A stretch of 64,000 bases of DNA, from the NCBI GenBank assembly GCA_947589735.1, contig CANQCR010000009.1, positions 1-64,000 on the forward strand, read 5' to 3'. Source of the stretch: an uncultured Bacilli bacterium. Lineage in GTDB: Bacteria; Bacillota_I; Bacilli_A; RF39; UBA660. This document shows positions 53,676-62,154 of the stretch, piece by piece. How positions within the stretch are numbered: position 1 is the first letter of the stretch; each line of letters starts with the position of its first letter. The position numbers and the translations under genes were made by a program. A model generated the notes under the pieces. That model saw only the letters and a program-made list of their open reading frames with translations. It searched no databases and was not told the origin of the DNA.

Positions 53676-54301
53676 GTTTTATTAAAAAAGATTTATTAAC
53701 GATTAAAAGTAATTATAAGATTTTAATTGTCTATTTAATTTTTGTGCTTGTCTTCACTTTTCAAAATAATGCCTTTATCACGTTTTTACCACCTTATTTA
53801 AGTGCGATGCTTCTGATGTCGACGTTTGGCTATGATGAAAAGAATCACTGGGATGCCTATGCCGCTACTTTCCCTAAAGGTCGTATTAATGTTGTTAGAG
53901 CTAAATATTTAGCTACCATTTTAATTACGTTTATTGTTTCACTTTTAGTTTTTATCATAGCTTTGGGGTTATCATATTTAGGTGATGATAAGTTTGATAT
54001 GTTAGAGACGATTGTGACTTTACTTGCCACTTTTGGGGTGACTATTATTTTCATTTCTTGTATGTATCCTGTTTTCTTTAAATATGGCGCTGAAAAATCC
54101 CGTTTGGTTATTCTTGTTGTAATCGTAGCTATGGTTGGATTATTCTATGGGATTATTAAGCTAGCTTCACTTAAAGCTTTAGCTGGGGTTGTAACATTTA
54201 TTGGAAAACATATTATATTATTTATGATTCTTGCCATTGTCTTAATCACTTATATATCTTATATTATTTCTAAGAAAGTTTATTTAAAAAGGGAGCTTTA
54301 A
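53669..54301 (+). CDS. ABC-2 type permease (ABC2_membrane_5-like)
   Basis: A 210-residue membrane protein with six hydrophobic segments. The N-terminal FIKKDLLTIKSNYKIL and the loop FGYDEKNHWDAYAATFPKGRINVVRAKYL are typical of the small ABC-2 permeases found beside YtrA/YtrB-type genes. It probably works as a dimer with the ATPase encoded before it. Substrate unknown. Overlaps the ATPase gene by seven bases. Confidence 0.9.
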   Translation: MLGFIKKDLLTIKSNYKILIVYLIFVLVFTFQNNAFITFLPPYLSAMLLMSTFGYDEKNHWDAYAATFPKGRINVVRAKYLATILITFIVSLLVFIIALGLSYLGDDKFDMLETIVTLLATFGVTIIFISCMYPVFFKYGAEKSRLVILVVIVAMVGLFYGIIKLASLKALAGVVTFIGKHIILFMILAIVLITYISYIISKKVYLKREL

Positions 54302-54331
54302 AAAGTAAGTCTTTAGGATTTGCTTTTTTTA
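54302..54331 (+). terminator. Terminator of the GntR-ABC operon
   Basis: A 10-bp stem with two G-T pairs (AAAGTAAGTC with GATTTGCTTT) and seven T. Confidence 0.75.
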
Positions 54332-54363
54332 GTGTATAATTAAAAATAGAAAGAAGGTATATT

Positions 54364-55338
54364 ATGTGTACAGCAGTTACTTACTACACTAAGGACCATT
54401 ATTTTGGTCGTAATTTAGATTTGGAGTATTCTTATAATGAAACGGTTACGATAACGCCTCGCAATTATGTTTTTAATTTCCGTAAGATGGGAGAAGTTAA
54501 AACGCATTATGCGATGATTGGTATGGCTTATGTAGCCGGTAATTACCCTTTATATTATGATGCCGTAAATGAAAAAGGCTTAGGCATGGCAGGATTAAAT
54601 TTCCCTAAAAATGCTTGTTATAAAGATGTTGATGAAGAAAAAGATAATGTCGCACCCTTTGAGTTTATTCCTTATATCTTAACGCATGCGGCCACAGTTA
54701 GTGAGGCAAGAGAATTACTTAAAAATATTAATATCGCAAGTATTGATTTTAGTGAAGAATTAAAGGCTTCACCATTACACTGGATTATTGCGGACCAACA
54801 TGAAGCCATTACGGTTGAAGCCGTTAAAGACGGTGTTAAAGTATATGATAATCCAGTAGGTGTTTTAACAAATAATCCAACTTTTGATATGCATATGTTT
54901 AACTTAAATAATTATATGTCTTTATCTATCGAACCACCGCAAAACACTTTCGCACCTAACTTAGAATTAGATACATATAGTAGGGGTATGGGTGGCTTAG
55001 GCTTACCAGGTGATTTATCTAGTGCTTCACGTTTTGTTAAAGCAACTTTTACCAAGATGAACTCTTTATCTGATGATAGTGAAGAAGGAAGTATTAGTCA
55101 GTTTTTCCATATTCTAGAATCTGTATATCAGCAAAGAGGTTGTGTTCATATGGGAGAAGGTAAGTATGAGATAACTATTTACTCATCTTGTGTCAATATG
55201 GATAAAGGTATTTATTATTATAAGACTTATGACAATAGTCAAATAACGGGTGTTGATATGCATAAAGAAGACCTTGATGGATCTTTACTTGTTAGTTATG
55301 ACCTTGTTAAAGATGAACATATATTAATGCAAAACTAG
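54364..55338 (+). CDS. Choloylglycine hydrolase / bile salt hydrolase family
   Basis: Ntn-hydrolases of this family cleave the amide bond of conjugated bile salts or of penicillin V. The 324-residue length is standard. After Met removal the N-terminal nucleophile Cys2 is exposed (MCTAVTYYT). Other active-site residues are present: Arg16 and Asp19 (FGRNLDLE), Asn79 (MAGLNF), Asn170-171 (LTNNPTF) and Arg223 (SSASRFVKA). Sequence alone does not settle bile salt versus penicillin V preference. Suggests life in an animal gut. Single gene with an adjacent hydrolase gene downstream. Confidence 0.94.
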   Translation: MCTAVTYYTKDHYFGRNLDLEYSYNETVTITPRNYVFNFRKMGEVKTHYAMIGMAYVAGNYPLYYDAVNEKGLGMAGLNFPKNACYKDVDEEKDNVAPFEFIPYILTHAATVSEARELLKNINIASIDFSEELKASPLHWIIADQHEAITVEAVKDGVKVYDNPVGVLTNNPTFDMHMFNLNNYMSLSIEPPQNTFAPNLELDTYSRGMGGLGLPGDLSSASRFVKATFTKMNSLSDDSEEGSISQFFHILESVYQQRGCVHMGEGKYEITIYSSCVNMDKGIYYYKTYDNSQITGVDMHKEDLDGSLLVSYDLVKDEHILMQN

Positions 55339-55349
55339 GGATGACGATA

Positions 55350-56519
55350 ATGGCAAATATTAATGATTATCTTATTTGGCGTGGTGATATCCCAATAAGT
55401 CGTGATTTTCCTTTTAATGAATTAGATGGGGTCGTTTTAGCGCGTTTATCATACCTTCTTTTTGATAAGATTAAACTTGATAAGGAAGAAACAATTTTAA
55501 GTATCTATCAAAAGATGATAAAACTTAGTCCTAGTTCTTTTATTAGAGAAGAAGATTATGATTTAATTAGAAACTTAGGACAATCTAGGCGCTTTAAAGA
55601 TATGCTTGTAACCGATTATGAACAAGATAACGACAAGGACTTAGAAAAACAATTCCGAGCAATTACGATTCATCTTTCGTCTAAAGAGATGTTTATCTCT
55701 TTTATGGGAACCGATGCGACAATTACCGGGGTTAAAGAAGACCTTAATATGTCCTTCTTGGATAATGTGCCTTGTCAAGAAAAAGGATTAGAATATTTAA
55801 AAGAGTGTGCTTATCACTATCCTTATAAAAAGATTAGATTAGGGGGTCACTCTAAAGGTGGGAATGTCGCTATTTATGCCTTATTAAGAGCGTCTAAAGA
55901 TATTCAAAGACGGATTATGAAAGTGTATAATTATGATGGACCAGGATTTACTAATAATATTTTAAGAAAATATGCGAAGGATAAAATTATTAATAAAATC
56001 GAAACGTTTATTCCCCAAGATTCGATTATTGGTCGGATGTTAAATCATCAAGAAAAAATGACTATTATTTATAGCGATGATACCCTAGCTTCCCAACACA
56101 ATGTCTATTTATGGCAAGTTCAAACGGACCATTTTATCAAATTAGATCATCTTCGGGATGTAAGTGATAATATCGATATGACACTATCAACTTGGTTAGA
56201 AGAGACAACGCCATATCAACGTCAAGTCTTGGCTGATACGATTTTTGAGTTATTTAAAGCAACTGGCGAAGATAAGTTTCGAGATATATCCCATAATTTA
56301 ACTAGTAATATTCCTAAGATTTTAAAGAAATATACGGAAATATCTCCTGAAGATAAGAAAATAATGACAAGGTTAATCAAAAAACTTGTCAGTGTTAATG
56401 CTAAAGTAATGAAAGAAAAAGAAACACTAAAATGGCATCAAATGAAGGACACTTACCTTGAAAAAGGTAAATTAAAGATGCACGAATTAAATGATAAATA
56501 TTTACATAATAAAAATTAG
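55350..56519 (+). CDS. Mbeg1-like (DUF2974) alpha/beta hydrolase
   Basis: A 389-residue cytoplasmic protein of the DUF2974/Mbeg1-like group. The start NINDYLIWRGDIPISRDFPFNELDGVVLARLSYL is diagnostic; the nucleophile elbow is GGHSKGGNVA near residue 170, preceded by an oxyanion-type segment FMGTDATITGVKEDL. The C-terminal 120 residues are helical and charged. Substrate unknown. The ATG at 55350 matches the family start better than ATG 55341. Follows the choloylglycine hydrolase gene by 11 bases. Confidence 0.88.
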   Translation: MANINDYLIWRGDIPISRDFPFNELDGVVLARLSYLLFDKIKLDKEETILSIYQKMIKLSPSSFIREEDYDLIRNLGQSRRFKDMLVTDYEQDNDKDLEKQFRAITIHLSSKEMFISFMGTDATITGVKEDLNMSFLDNVPCQEKGLEYLKECAYHYPYKKIRLGGHSKGGNVAIYALLRASKDIQRRIMKVYNYDGPGFTNNILRKYAKDKIINKIETFIPQDSIIGRMLNHQEKMTIIYSDDTLASQHNVYLWQVQTDHFIKLDHLRDVSDNIDMTLSTWLEETTPYQRQVLADTIFELFKATGEDKFRDISHNLTSNIPKILKKYTEISPEDKKIMTRLIKKLVSVNAKVMKEKETLKWHQMKDTYLEKGKLKMHELNDKYLHNKN

Positions 56520-56527
56520 GAGGATTT

Positions 56528-57091
56528 ATGAAGAAAGAAATTAAAACAACAGAAGCAATTTTCCCTATGCCCGTTTTGATGATTGCTACCTATAATGAAG
56601 ATGGTAGTGTGGATGTTATGAATGCCGCGTGGGGTGTGATGTTAGATCGTGACATCATTGGCCTTAATTTAACTGAAACTCATAAGACTGTTCAAAATAT
56701 TAAAGCAAGAGGAGCTTTTACGGTTAGTATTGCTGATGCCGCTCATGTTAAAGAAGCCGATTATTTTGGCGTTGTATCAGCTAATAATACACCTGATAAG
56801 TTTGAACGTAGTGGTCTTACGACAACGAAATCGAATCTTGTTGATGCTCCTATTATTAATGAGTTTCCAATAACGATGGAATGTATGTTTATTGAATACC
56901 AAGATAGTGAATATGGCATTGGTGTTGTGGGTAAAGTCGTTAACACATTAGTTGATGAAGAAGTGATGACGGATGGTAAGGTTGATATATCTAAAGTAAA
57001 TGCCATTGCTTTTGATCCTTATACGCACGGCTACTATAAAGTAACAGAAAGGGTTGGCAATGCTTTTCAAGATGGTTTAACATTAAAATAA
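56528..57091 (+). CDS. Flavin-reductase-like FMN-binding protein (flavoredoxin type)
   Basis: A 187-residue protein of the flavin reductase/flavoredoxin group. The start FPMPVLMIATYNEDGSVDVMNAAWG, then LTETHKTVQNIKARGAFTVSIADAAHV near residue 50, and the short GVVGKVV strand near 135 are typical of the split-barrel FMN-binding fold. RBS TAGGAGG. Eight bases after the DUF2974 gene; the operon ends here at a terminator. Confidence 0.9.
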   Translation: MKKEIKTTEAIFPMPVLMIATYNEDGSVDVMNAAWGVMLDRDIIGLNLTETHKTVQNIKARGAFTVSIADAAHVKEADYFGVVSANNTPDKFERSGLTTTKSNLVDAPIINEFPITMECMFIEYQDSEYGIGVVGKVVNTLVDEEVMTDGKVDISKVNAIAFDPYTHGYYKVTERVGNAFQDGLTLK

Positions 57092-57118
57092 AAATAAGTA
57101 TTAATTTACTTATTTTTT
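57091..57118 (+). terminator. Terminator at the stop codon
   Basis: AAAATAAGTA (57091-57100) pairs with TACTTATTTT (57107-57116), then T. Confidence 0.85.
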
Positions 57119-57173
57119 GTTGCTTATTTAGCTAATAAATGTTAAAATGAAAAGGCAGTTTGGATGTGATAAG

Positions 57174-57923
57174 ATGAACTATACTTTTAAAGATGTCTTT
57201 TTAGCGCTTCGTGAAGAATATAAAAAAACGAATCAAGATGTTATGTCTTTATTAGAAACTTTAAAATTAGGACCTAAAGCTACTTATCATCATTTTGATT
57301 TAGATAAAATGCAGTGGGAAGAGGGATGTCGCCTTTTTCTAGGTATCCGCCATTGTACAGGTATATCATTAGGTGGACACTTCCATTTAGGTAATTATCC
57401 TGGTGATATAACAGAGTTTAATCTTGATGATGATGGTCATGATGATACCATCTATTTTCCTAGAACCAAGCAAGTTGCTTATACGATTGTCGATCATGAC
57501 GCCTTTAGGGAAAAATTAAAAGCAATTAAGGAAAGTGCTTTCGCTAAAAATATAACGACGGGAACCATTATTGTTAATAATGGTAGTGAAGAATTGATGT
57601 TACTAATTAGTGTTAATGGTATTCATCTATTAAAAGATGGTTTCGTAAGGACAATAGACTATGTTGGTTCGATGGATATGATTATGCTAAAAGGTTATGC
57701 TGCGGAAGCGTTAAACTATTTTAAAGGAATTCTTGATTTGCCTTTAGATATTAATTATTTAAGCGATTATCATCAACAAGTTATTACTTCTTATGAACCT
57801 AAAGAACTAGTCTTTGATGAAGAAACACCAACTGATAGTATAACTTTTGGGTTTGTTGAAAAAACTAAAGAACTAGTCCTAAAAGGAACAAATAAAGCTG
57901 GTTATCATATTGATTTATTATAA
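57174..57923 (+). CDS. Unrecognised cytoplasmic protein
   Basis: A 249-residue soluble protein. The segment CTGISLGGHFHLGNYPGDITEFNLDDDGHDDTIYF near residue 62 is rich in His and Asp and could bind metal; otherwise no motif is recognised. The rest alternates strands and helices. The ATG at 57174 has GGATGTGAT upstream; an ATG nine codons before is in frame but lacks a site. No separate terminator follows, so its transcript would run into the RNA leader at 57963. Confidence 0.72.
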   Translation: MNYTFKDVFLALREEYKKTNQDVMSLLETLKLGPKATYHHFDLDKMQWEEGCRLFLGIRHCTGISLGGHFHLGNYPGDITEFNLDDDGHDDTIYFPRTKQVAYTIVDHDAFREKLKAIKESAFAKNITTGTIIVNNGSEELMLLISVNGIHLLKDGFVRTIDYVGSMDMIMLKGYAAEALNYFKGILDLPLDINYLSDYHQQVITSYEPKELVFDEETPTDSITFGFVEKTKELVLKGTNKAGYHIDLL

Positions 57924-57926
57924 AAT

Positions 57927-57954
57927 TTGACAATAATAAAAAAAGATGTATAAT
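57927..57954 (+). promoter_or_regulatory. Promoter of the first structured leader
   Basis: TTGACA (57927-57932), 16 bases and TATAAT (57949-57954). The same arrangement precedes the third copy at 62741. Confidence 0.88.
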
Positions 57955-57962
57955 ACGAAGTT

Positions 57963-58063
57963 AAGTGAGGAGATATAAGCATATTTGTGAGCTATCTCGG
58001 GTTTGCCTACACAATTATAAAATAATTGGAGTCACGAAATAAAAACGATTCGTGGCTTTTTTT
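57963..58063 (+). promoter_or_regulatory. Structured RNA leader, copy 1: candidate riboswitch with terminator
   Basis: P1 is GTGA (57965-57968) with TCAC (58032-58035). P2 is GAGATA (57970-57975) with TATCTC (57993-57998), capped by the conserved TAAG and GAGC. P4 is CAATTAT (58012-58018) with ATAATTG (58022-58028), preceded by TACA. The terminator stem (58031-58038 with 58049-58056, then seven T) uses the same GTCAC that closes P1, so P1 and terminator exclude each other. I could not assign it to a known riboswitch class. Confidence 0.75.
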
Positions 58064-58078
58064 GTAGTTGCGAAAAAA

Positions 58079-58185
58079 ATAGTGAGTATGTATAAGTTTC
58101 ATCGAGCTACATAGAGATTAATTCTTACACGTGAATCACGGAGTCACTATCAAGTTTACACATTGATTTTGTCAACGTGATTTTT
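58079..58185 (+). promoter_or_regulatory. Structured RNA leader, copy 2 in tandem: candidate riboswitch
   Basis: The same skeleton with different stem sequences: P1 ATAGTGA (58079-58085) with TCACTAT (58144-58150), P2 TATGTA (58087-58092) with TACATA (58108-58113) around TAAG and GAGC, then TACA and P4 CGTG (58130-58133) with CACG (58137-58140), then GAGTCAC. A weaker terminator may form from GTCAC (58143-58147) and GTGAT (58177-58181) with a T-run. The compensated stems support a conserved RNA. Confidence 0.68.
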
Positions 58186-58219
58186 AGTTTACGTAAATAC
58201 GGTAATGCCAAAGAAAGTA

Positions 58220-58228
58220 TGTTATAAT
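58220..58228 (+). promoter_or_regulatory. Possible internal promoter after the tandem leaders
   Basis: TGTTATAAT (58220-58228) is an extended -10 located 36 bases before the ATPase start. If active it gives expression independent of the leaders. Confidence 0.55.
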
Positions 58229-58264
58229 TTTGTTAAGTAGACCTAAATAGAGGATGGTGATTTT

Positions 58265-59248
58265 ATGGCCGTAATAGAAGTAAAAGGGTTATCAAAAACG
58301 TTTAAAGTAAAACTTAAAGATAAAGGCTTTAAGGGTAGTTTAAAAGCGATGGTAAAACCTAAGTATAAAACTGTTAATGCCGTTAGGGATATCAGCTTTA
58401 CAGTTGATAAGGGAGAGATTATTGCCTTTATTGGGCCAAATGGTGCCGGTAAAAGTACAACTATTAAAATGATGACAAGCATTCTTTTTCCTGATAAAGG
58501 CTCAATTAAAATATTAGACTTTGATCCTAAAAAAGATCGCAAGAAATTATCTTATGAAATTGGAACTGTCTTTGGTCAAAAAGAACAACTATGGACACAT
58601 TTAACCCCTTACGATAATTTCAAGTTTTTTGGCGCTATCTATGATATTCCTGAAAAAGCGGTTGAAAAGAAAATTGACGAATTAAAGATGCTTTTTGAAC
58701 TCGATGAGTTTATAAACACACCGGTTCGAAATTTATCTTTAGGTCAAAGAATAAGATGTGAAATTGTTGCTTCTTTAATCCATAATCCGAAGATATTATT
58801 TTTAGATGAACCAACGATTGGTTTAGACCCGGTTGTTAAAGAAAATATTCGTTCTCTTATCAAAAGAATGAATAAAGAGTATAAAACAACTATTTTCTTA
58901 ACAAGCCATGATGTTGGCGATATCGAAAAGTTATGTAAAAGAGTTATCATTATTAATAATGGCCAAATTGTTTTGGATGATTCAATGGACAATTTAAAAT
59001 ATCATTATTTAAATAAAAAGATTGTTGAAGCTAAGATGAAAGAGCGAGTTAATCTTGATGATGAAGATGGCATTACTATTTTAAAAGACAAAGGATACAA
59101 TTTAAAAATTGAAGTTGATACAACTAAAAGAAGTGTTGCCGATGCGATTAAATTATTAAACCCCGATAATATTATTGATATTAATATTTCTAATATCCCT
59201 CTTGAGGATATCATCAGTAGTATTTATCAAAATAAGGATCAGTTATGA
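58265..59248 (+). CDS. ABC-2 exporter ATP-binding protein (COG4586 type)
   Basis: A 327-residue nucleotide-binding subunit. Walker A GPNGAGKST near residue 60, Q-loop VFGQKEQLW, signature NLSLGQRIRCEI near 160, Walker B ILFLDEPTIGLDPV and H-loop LTSHD are intact. The N-terminal stretch (KVKLKDKGFKGSLKAMVKPKYKTVNAVRDIS) and the C-terminal extension of about 80 residues are typical of COG4586, always paired with two ABC-2 permeases as here. RBS GAGGATGGTGAT. Preceded by tandem RNA leaders that probably control the operon. Confidence 0.93.
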   Translation: MAVIEVKGLSKTFKVKLKDKGFKGSLKAMVKPKYKTVNAVRDISFTVDKGEIIAFIGPNGAGKSTTIKMMTSILFPDKGSIKILDFDPKKDRKKLSYEIGTVFGQKEQLWTHLTPYDNFKFFGAIYDIPEKAVEKKIDELKMLFELDEFINTPVRNLSLGQRIRCEIVASLIHNPKILFLDEPTIGLDPVVKENIRSLIKRMNKEYKTTIFLTSHDVGDIEKLCKRVIIINNGQIVLDDSMDNLKYHYLNKKIVEAKMKERVNLDDEDGITILKDKGYNLKIEVDTTKRSVADAIKLLNPDNIIDINISNIPLEDIISSIYQNKDQL

Positions 59249-60036
59249 AAAAGTATTGGTTTATAATTAAAACAGAGATAATGAGTAATTTACAGTACAG
59301 ATTTGATGTTATATTTGGCTTTGTTAGTTACTTTATTTTGTTATTTATTTTATTTAATTTATGGCGATACCTATATAGTGATACAAGTGGACTTATCAAT
59401 GGCTATAGTATGTCCCAAATGATGTGGTATGTCGTTATGACAGAAATACTTTGGATGACTTTAGGTGGTCGAAAGTTTAATACGAAAATATGTAATGATG
59501 TTAAAACGGGTAATATAACATACAACATTAATAAACCTTATAGTTATATTGGTTATTCATTATCGATGCATTTAGGCGATATATTAGTTAAGGGTGTTCT
59601 TTATGTTTTAATTGGTATGCTTATCGGCTTTATCTTTTTAGGTCACTTTCCAAGTTTAAGTATTATAGAAATAATAGTTGTTATTATCGCATCACTATTA
59701 GCTACAATTATTAGTATCTTTATCATTATGGCTTTAGGCTTAATATCGTTCTTTATTGAGGATGCAACACCTTTTTATTGGGTATATAGTAAATTAATTT
59801 TAATATTGGGAACCATTTTCCCAATCGAATATTTTCCAACTGTTTTACAAAAAGTTTTAAACTTTAGTCCGATTTATGTTGTAAGTTATGGCCCAGCTAA
59901 ACTATTTGTCGATTTCTCATGGGATAAGGCTATCACCATTATTGGTGCTCAATTAATTTATCTAGTTATTACTTATGGAATTTGTAAATTAATCTATCAG
60001 AAAGGGGTGAAGAGGATAAGTGTTAACGGCGGTTAG
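59245..60036 (+). CDS. ABC-2 family permease, first subunit
   Basis: A 263-residue membrane protein with six segments. The start KKYWFIIKTEIMSNLQYRFDVIFGFVSYFILL and the segment MSQMMWYVVMTEILWMTLGGR are typical of the ABC-2 permeases that go with COG4586 ATPases. It overlaps the ATPase gene by four bases and the second permease by 17 bases, so the three are made together. Confidence 0.9.
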   Translation: MKKYWFIIKTEIMSNLQYRFDVIFGFVSYFILLFILFNLWRYLYSDTSGLINGYSMSQMMWYVVMTEILWMTLGGRKFNTKICNDVKTGNITYNINKPYSYIGYSLSMHLGDILVKGVLYVLIGMLIGFIFLGHFPSLSIIEIIVVIIASLLATIISIFIIMALGLISFFIEDATPFYWVYSKLILILGTIFPIEYFPTVLQKVLNFSPIYVVSYGPAKLFVDFSWDKAITIIGAQLIYLVITYGICKLIYQKGVKRISVNGG

Positions 60037-60814
60037 AAATCAATGTAAAGTCATTTTTTTATCAATAAAGTATGCCTTAATGCGAGAATTACTTAATAAG
60101 ACAACTTTTATTTCGAATATTATATTTATGATATTAAATAATTCTAGTATGATTGTTCAATGGATTGTGTTATTTTCAATTAAAGATAATTTTGGTGGCT
60201 ATACTCTAAAACACGTTATTTTATTAATTGGGATATCTTCAAGCCTTTATGGATTTGCGCATTTCTTCTTTGAAAAAAGTTTTAAATTGTCCGAGACAAT
60301 TAATTCGGGTAAGTTAGATGCTTATATTGTTCAGCCTAAAAATATATTGTTATCAACGATAACATCAGATATTCAAGTTTCCGCTTTAGGTGATTTAACA
60401 TTTGGCTTAATTGCTTATTTCATCTATGGTTTTACTATTCGAGGCTTTATTCTTTACTCTCTTTTCACCATAACTGGTGGCATAATACTAGTATGCATTT
60501 CCGTTATCCTACATAGTTTGAGCTTCTGGTTTAGTAATGCTGATGCTGGTGCGGATACTTTTAATGGTATGATGATTAATATATCAACCTACCCCGATAG
60601 TATTTTTAAAGGGATAGTTAAGTGGCTATTATTTACAATTATTCCTGTTGGTATTGCTAACTATATTCCTGTTAAGGTAATGGTTTCATTTAATCCTTAT
60701 CTTCTTTTAATTAATGTCGGTGTATGTTTACTATTTATTCTTCTTGCCTTCACCATCTTTTATCGAGGACTAAAAAGATATTCTTCAACGAATTTGATGG
60801 CTGCTAGAGTTTAG
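60020..60814 (+). CDS. ABC-2 family permease, second subunit
   Basis: A 264-residue membrane protein with about six segments, of the COG3694 kind: KYALMRELLNKTTFISNIIFMILNNSSMIVQWIVLF near the start and GKLDAYIVQPKNILLS near 90. It probably forms a heterodimer with the other permease. The start is GTG, inside the preceding gene, after GAGGATAA. Substrate unknown; related systems export lipophilic or cationic compounds. Confidence 0.9.
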   Translation: MLTAVRNQCKVIFLSIKYALMRELLNKTTFISNIIFMILNNSSMIVQWIVLFSIKDNFGGYTLKHVILLIGISSSLYGFAHFFFEKSFKLSETINSGKLDAYIVQPKNILLSTITSDIQVSALGDLTFGLIAYFIYGFTIRGFILYSLFTITGGIILVCISVILHSLSFWFSNADAGADTFNGMMINISTYPDSIFKGIVKWLLFTIIPVGIANYIPVKVMVSFNPYLLLINVGVCLLFILLAFTIFYRGLKRYSSTNLMAARV

Positions 60815-60841
60815 AATGAGATGATGTAATCGAGGTATAAA

Positions 60842-61570
60842 ATGAAGAAAATATTTTTAACAAGTGATATGGGATGTAGTAAGAAAATTAATAACCAAAG
60901 ATATGCAACCCCATTGGATAATCGAAATGGGATTGTTGAACATTTAAAAAAGGTTTTACGACGTGAGAAAAACTTTGTGTTTTTTGTTAGTGATCCTAAT
61001 GATTATGAAAAAAGTTATAGTTATGCGAAACTCACGTTTGAAAGTTTTAAAATGAGCGGTTTTAACTTTGCTTCTTTTATAATTGTTGATGGTAAATATG
61101 ATGGCAATTTAAAAGAAGATGTTCTTAATGCCGATTTAATCTTTTTGACCGGTGGGAAAACTCTTACGCAAATGCGCTTTTTTGAGAAAATTAATTTAAA
61201 AGAATTATTAAAATCTTATAATGGCGTCATTATCGGCCAAAGTGCCGGATCTATCAATCTTGCTTATAAAGTTATTTGTCCTCCTGAGGAAGAAGGGGAA
61301 ATTGGTACTAATTATATTTGGCAAGGCTTAGGCCAAACCCAGGTTAATGTCATTCCTCATTTTAAATTAGAAGTAAATGAAGACCTTGATAAAAAGTTAA
61401 GAAATGAATTACTCAAACTATCTTTTGATAATATTTTATATGCTATTAGTGATGGCGCATATATTTTTGCTGATGGGGAGTATAAGATAGTATATGGGAA
61501 ATCTTACTTAATTAGCCAAGGTCATATTGAAAAGATATGCAATGATGGGGAATCAAAAAGGATGGAATAA
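60842..61570 (+). CDS. Peptidase E-like protein (S51 family)
   Basis: S51 peptidases cleave Asp-containing dipeptides or related substrates. The 242-residue protein has LIFLTGGKTLTQM near residue 98 and the nucleophile segment VIIGQSAGSINLA near 130 (Ser in GQSAGS), followed by a His/Asp-containing region (VIPHFKLE near 175). The N-terminal MKKIFLTSDMG start is as in the family. Follows the ABC operon without terminator, and is followed by two acetyltransferases. Confidence 0.88.
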   Translation: MKKIFLTSDMGCSKKINNQRYATPLDNRNGIVEHLKKVLRREKNFVFFVSDPNDYEKSYSYAKLTFESFKMSGFNFASFIIVDGKYDGNLKEDVLNADLIFLTGGKTLTQMRFFEKINLKELLKSYNGVIIGQSAGSINLAYKVICPPEEEGEIGTNYIWQGLGQTQVNVIPHFKLEVNEDLDKKLRNELLKLSFDNILYAISDGAYIFADGEYKIVYGKSYLISQGHIEKICNDGESKRME

Positions 61571-61571
61571 T

Positions 61572-62150
61572 ATGAAAAATAATATTGTCATAGAAACAAA
61601 AAGATTAATTTTAAGACCTTGGCAAATAGAGGATGCCGATGCACTTGTCGATGGCCTTAATAATATTAATGTTAGTAAATATCTTGCGGGAGCGCCTTAT
61701 CCATATACTTTAGACGATGCTAAAAACTTTATAACTAAAACAATTGAAGAAGGTTTATATAATTTTGCTATTATATTAAAAGATACTAACGAAGTTATTG
61801 GTGGTACCCAAATATCTAATATCAGTTATGCTAATAAGACGGCTGGTGGCGGTATTTGGATAAACGAAAGATATCAAGGAAAGGGTTATGGTTCAGAAGC
61901 TTTTAAAGCTAGAATTAAATATGCTTTTGAAGTTTTAAATTTAAGAAGATTAGAAAATGGTTATTTTAAAAATAATGAGAGAAGCCATCAAATGCAATTA
62001 AAATTCGGCTATCAAGATGAGGGAGTACGAAGGCAAAGATTTATCTCCAAGGCAACCGGTAATATTGAAGATGAATATATTACAGGATTATTAAAGAGTG
62101 AAGTAAGAGGCCTTGAAGAGTTTGATTTTAAAGTAAAAGAATTGAAGTGA
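61572..62150 (+). CDS. GNAT acetyltransferase (RimJ/RimL type)
   Basis: A 192-residue acetyltransferase: ETKRLILRPWQIEDADALVDGL at the start and the acetyl-CoA loop ERYQGKGYGSEAFKARIKYAFE near residue 98, then LRRLENGYFKNNERSHQMQLKFGYQDEG. Substrate unknown; RimJ-type members acetylate protein N-termini or small molecules. The ATG at 61572 follows AAGGATGG; upstream in-frame ATGs lie within the preceding gene. Part of the ABC-peptidase-GNAT operon. Confidence 0.9.
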   Translation: MKNNIVIETKRLILRPWQIEDADALVDGLNNINVSKYLAGAPYPYTLDDAKNFITKTIEEGLYNFAIILKDTNEVIGGTQISNISYANKTAGGGIWINERYQGKGYGSEAFKARIKYAFEVLNLRRLENGYFKNNERSHQMQLKFGYQDEGVRRQRFISKATGNIEDEYITGLLKSEVRGLEEFDFKVKELK

Positions 62151-62154
62151 TAAA

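Noticed and set aside
57963-58063. T-box, hammerhead ribozyme or purine riboswitch as identity of the structured leader
   Set aside because: No AGGGTGGNACCGCG, no CTGATGA...GAAA core and no purine-type junction sequence is present.
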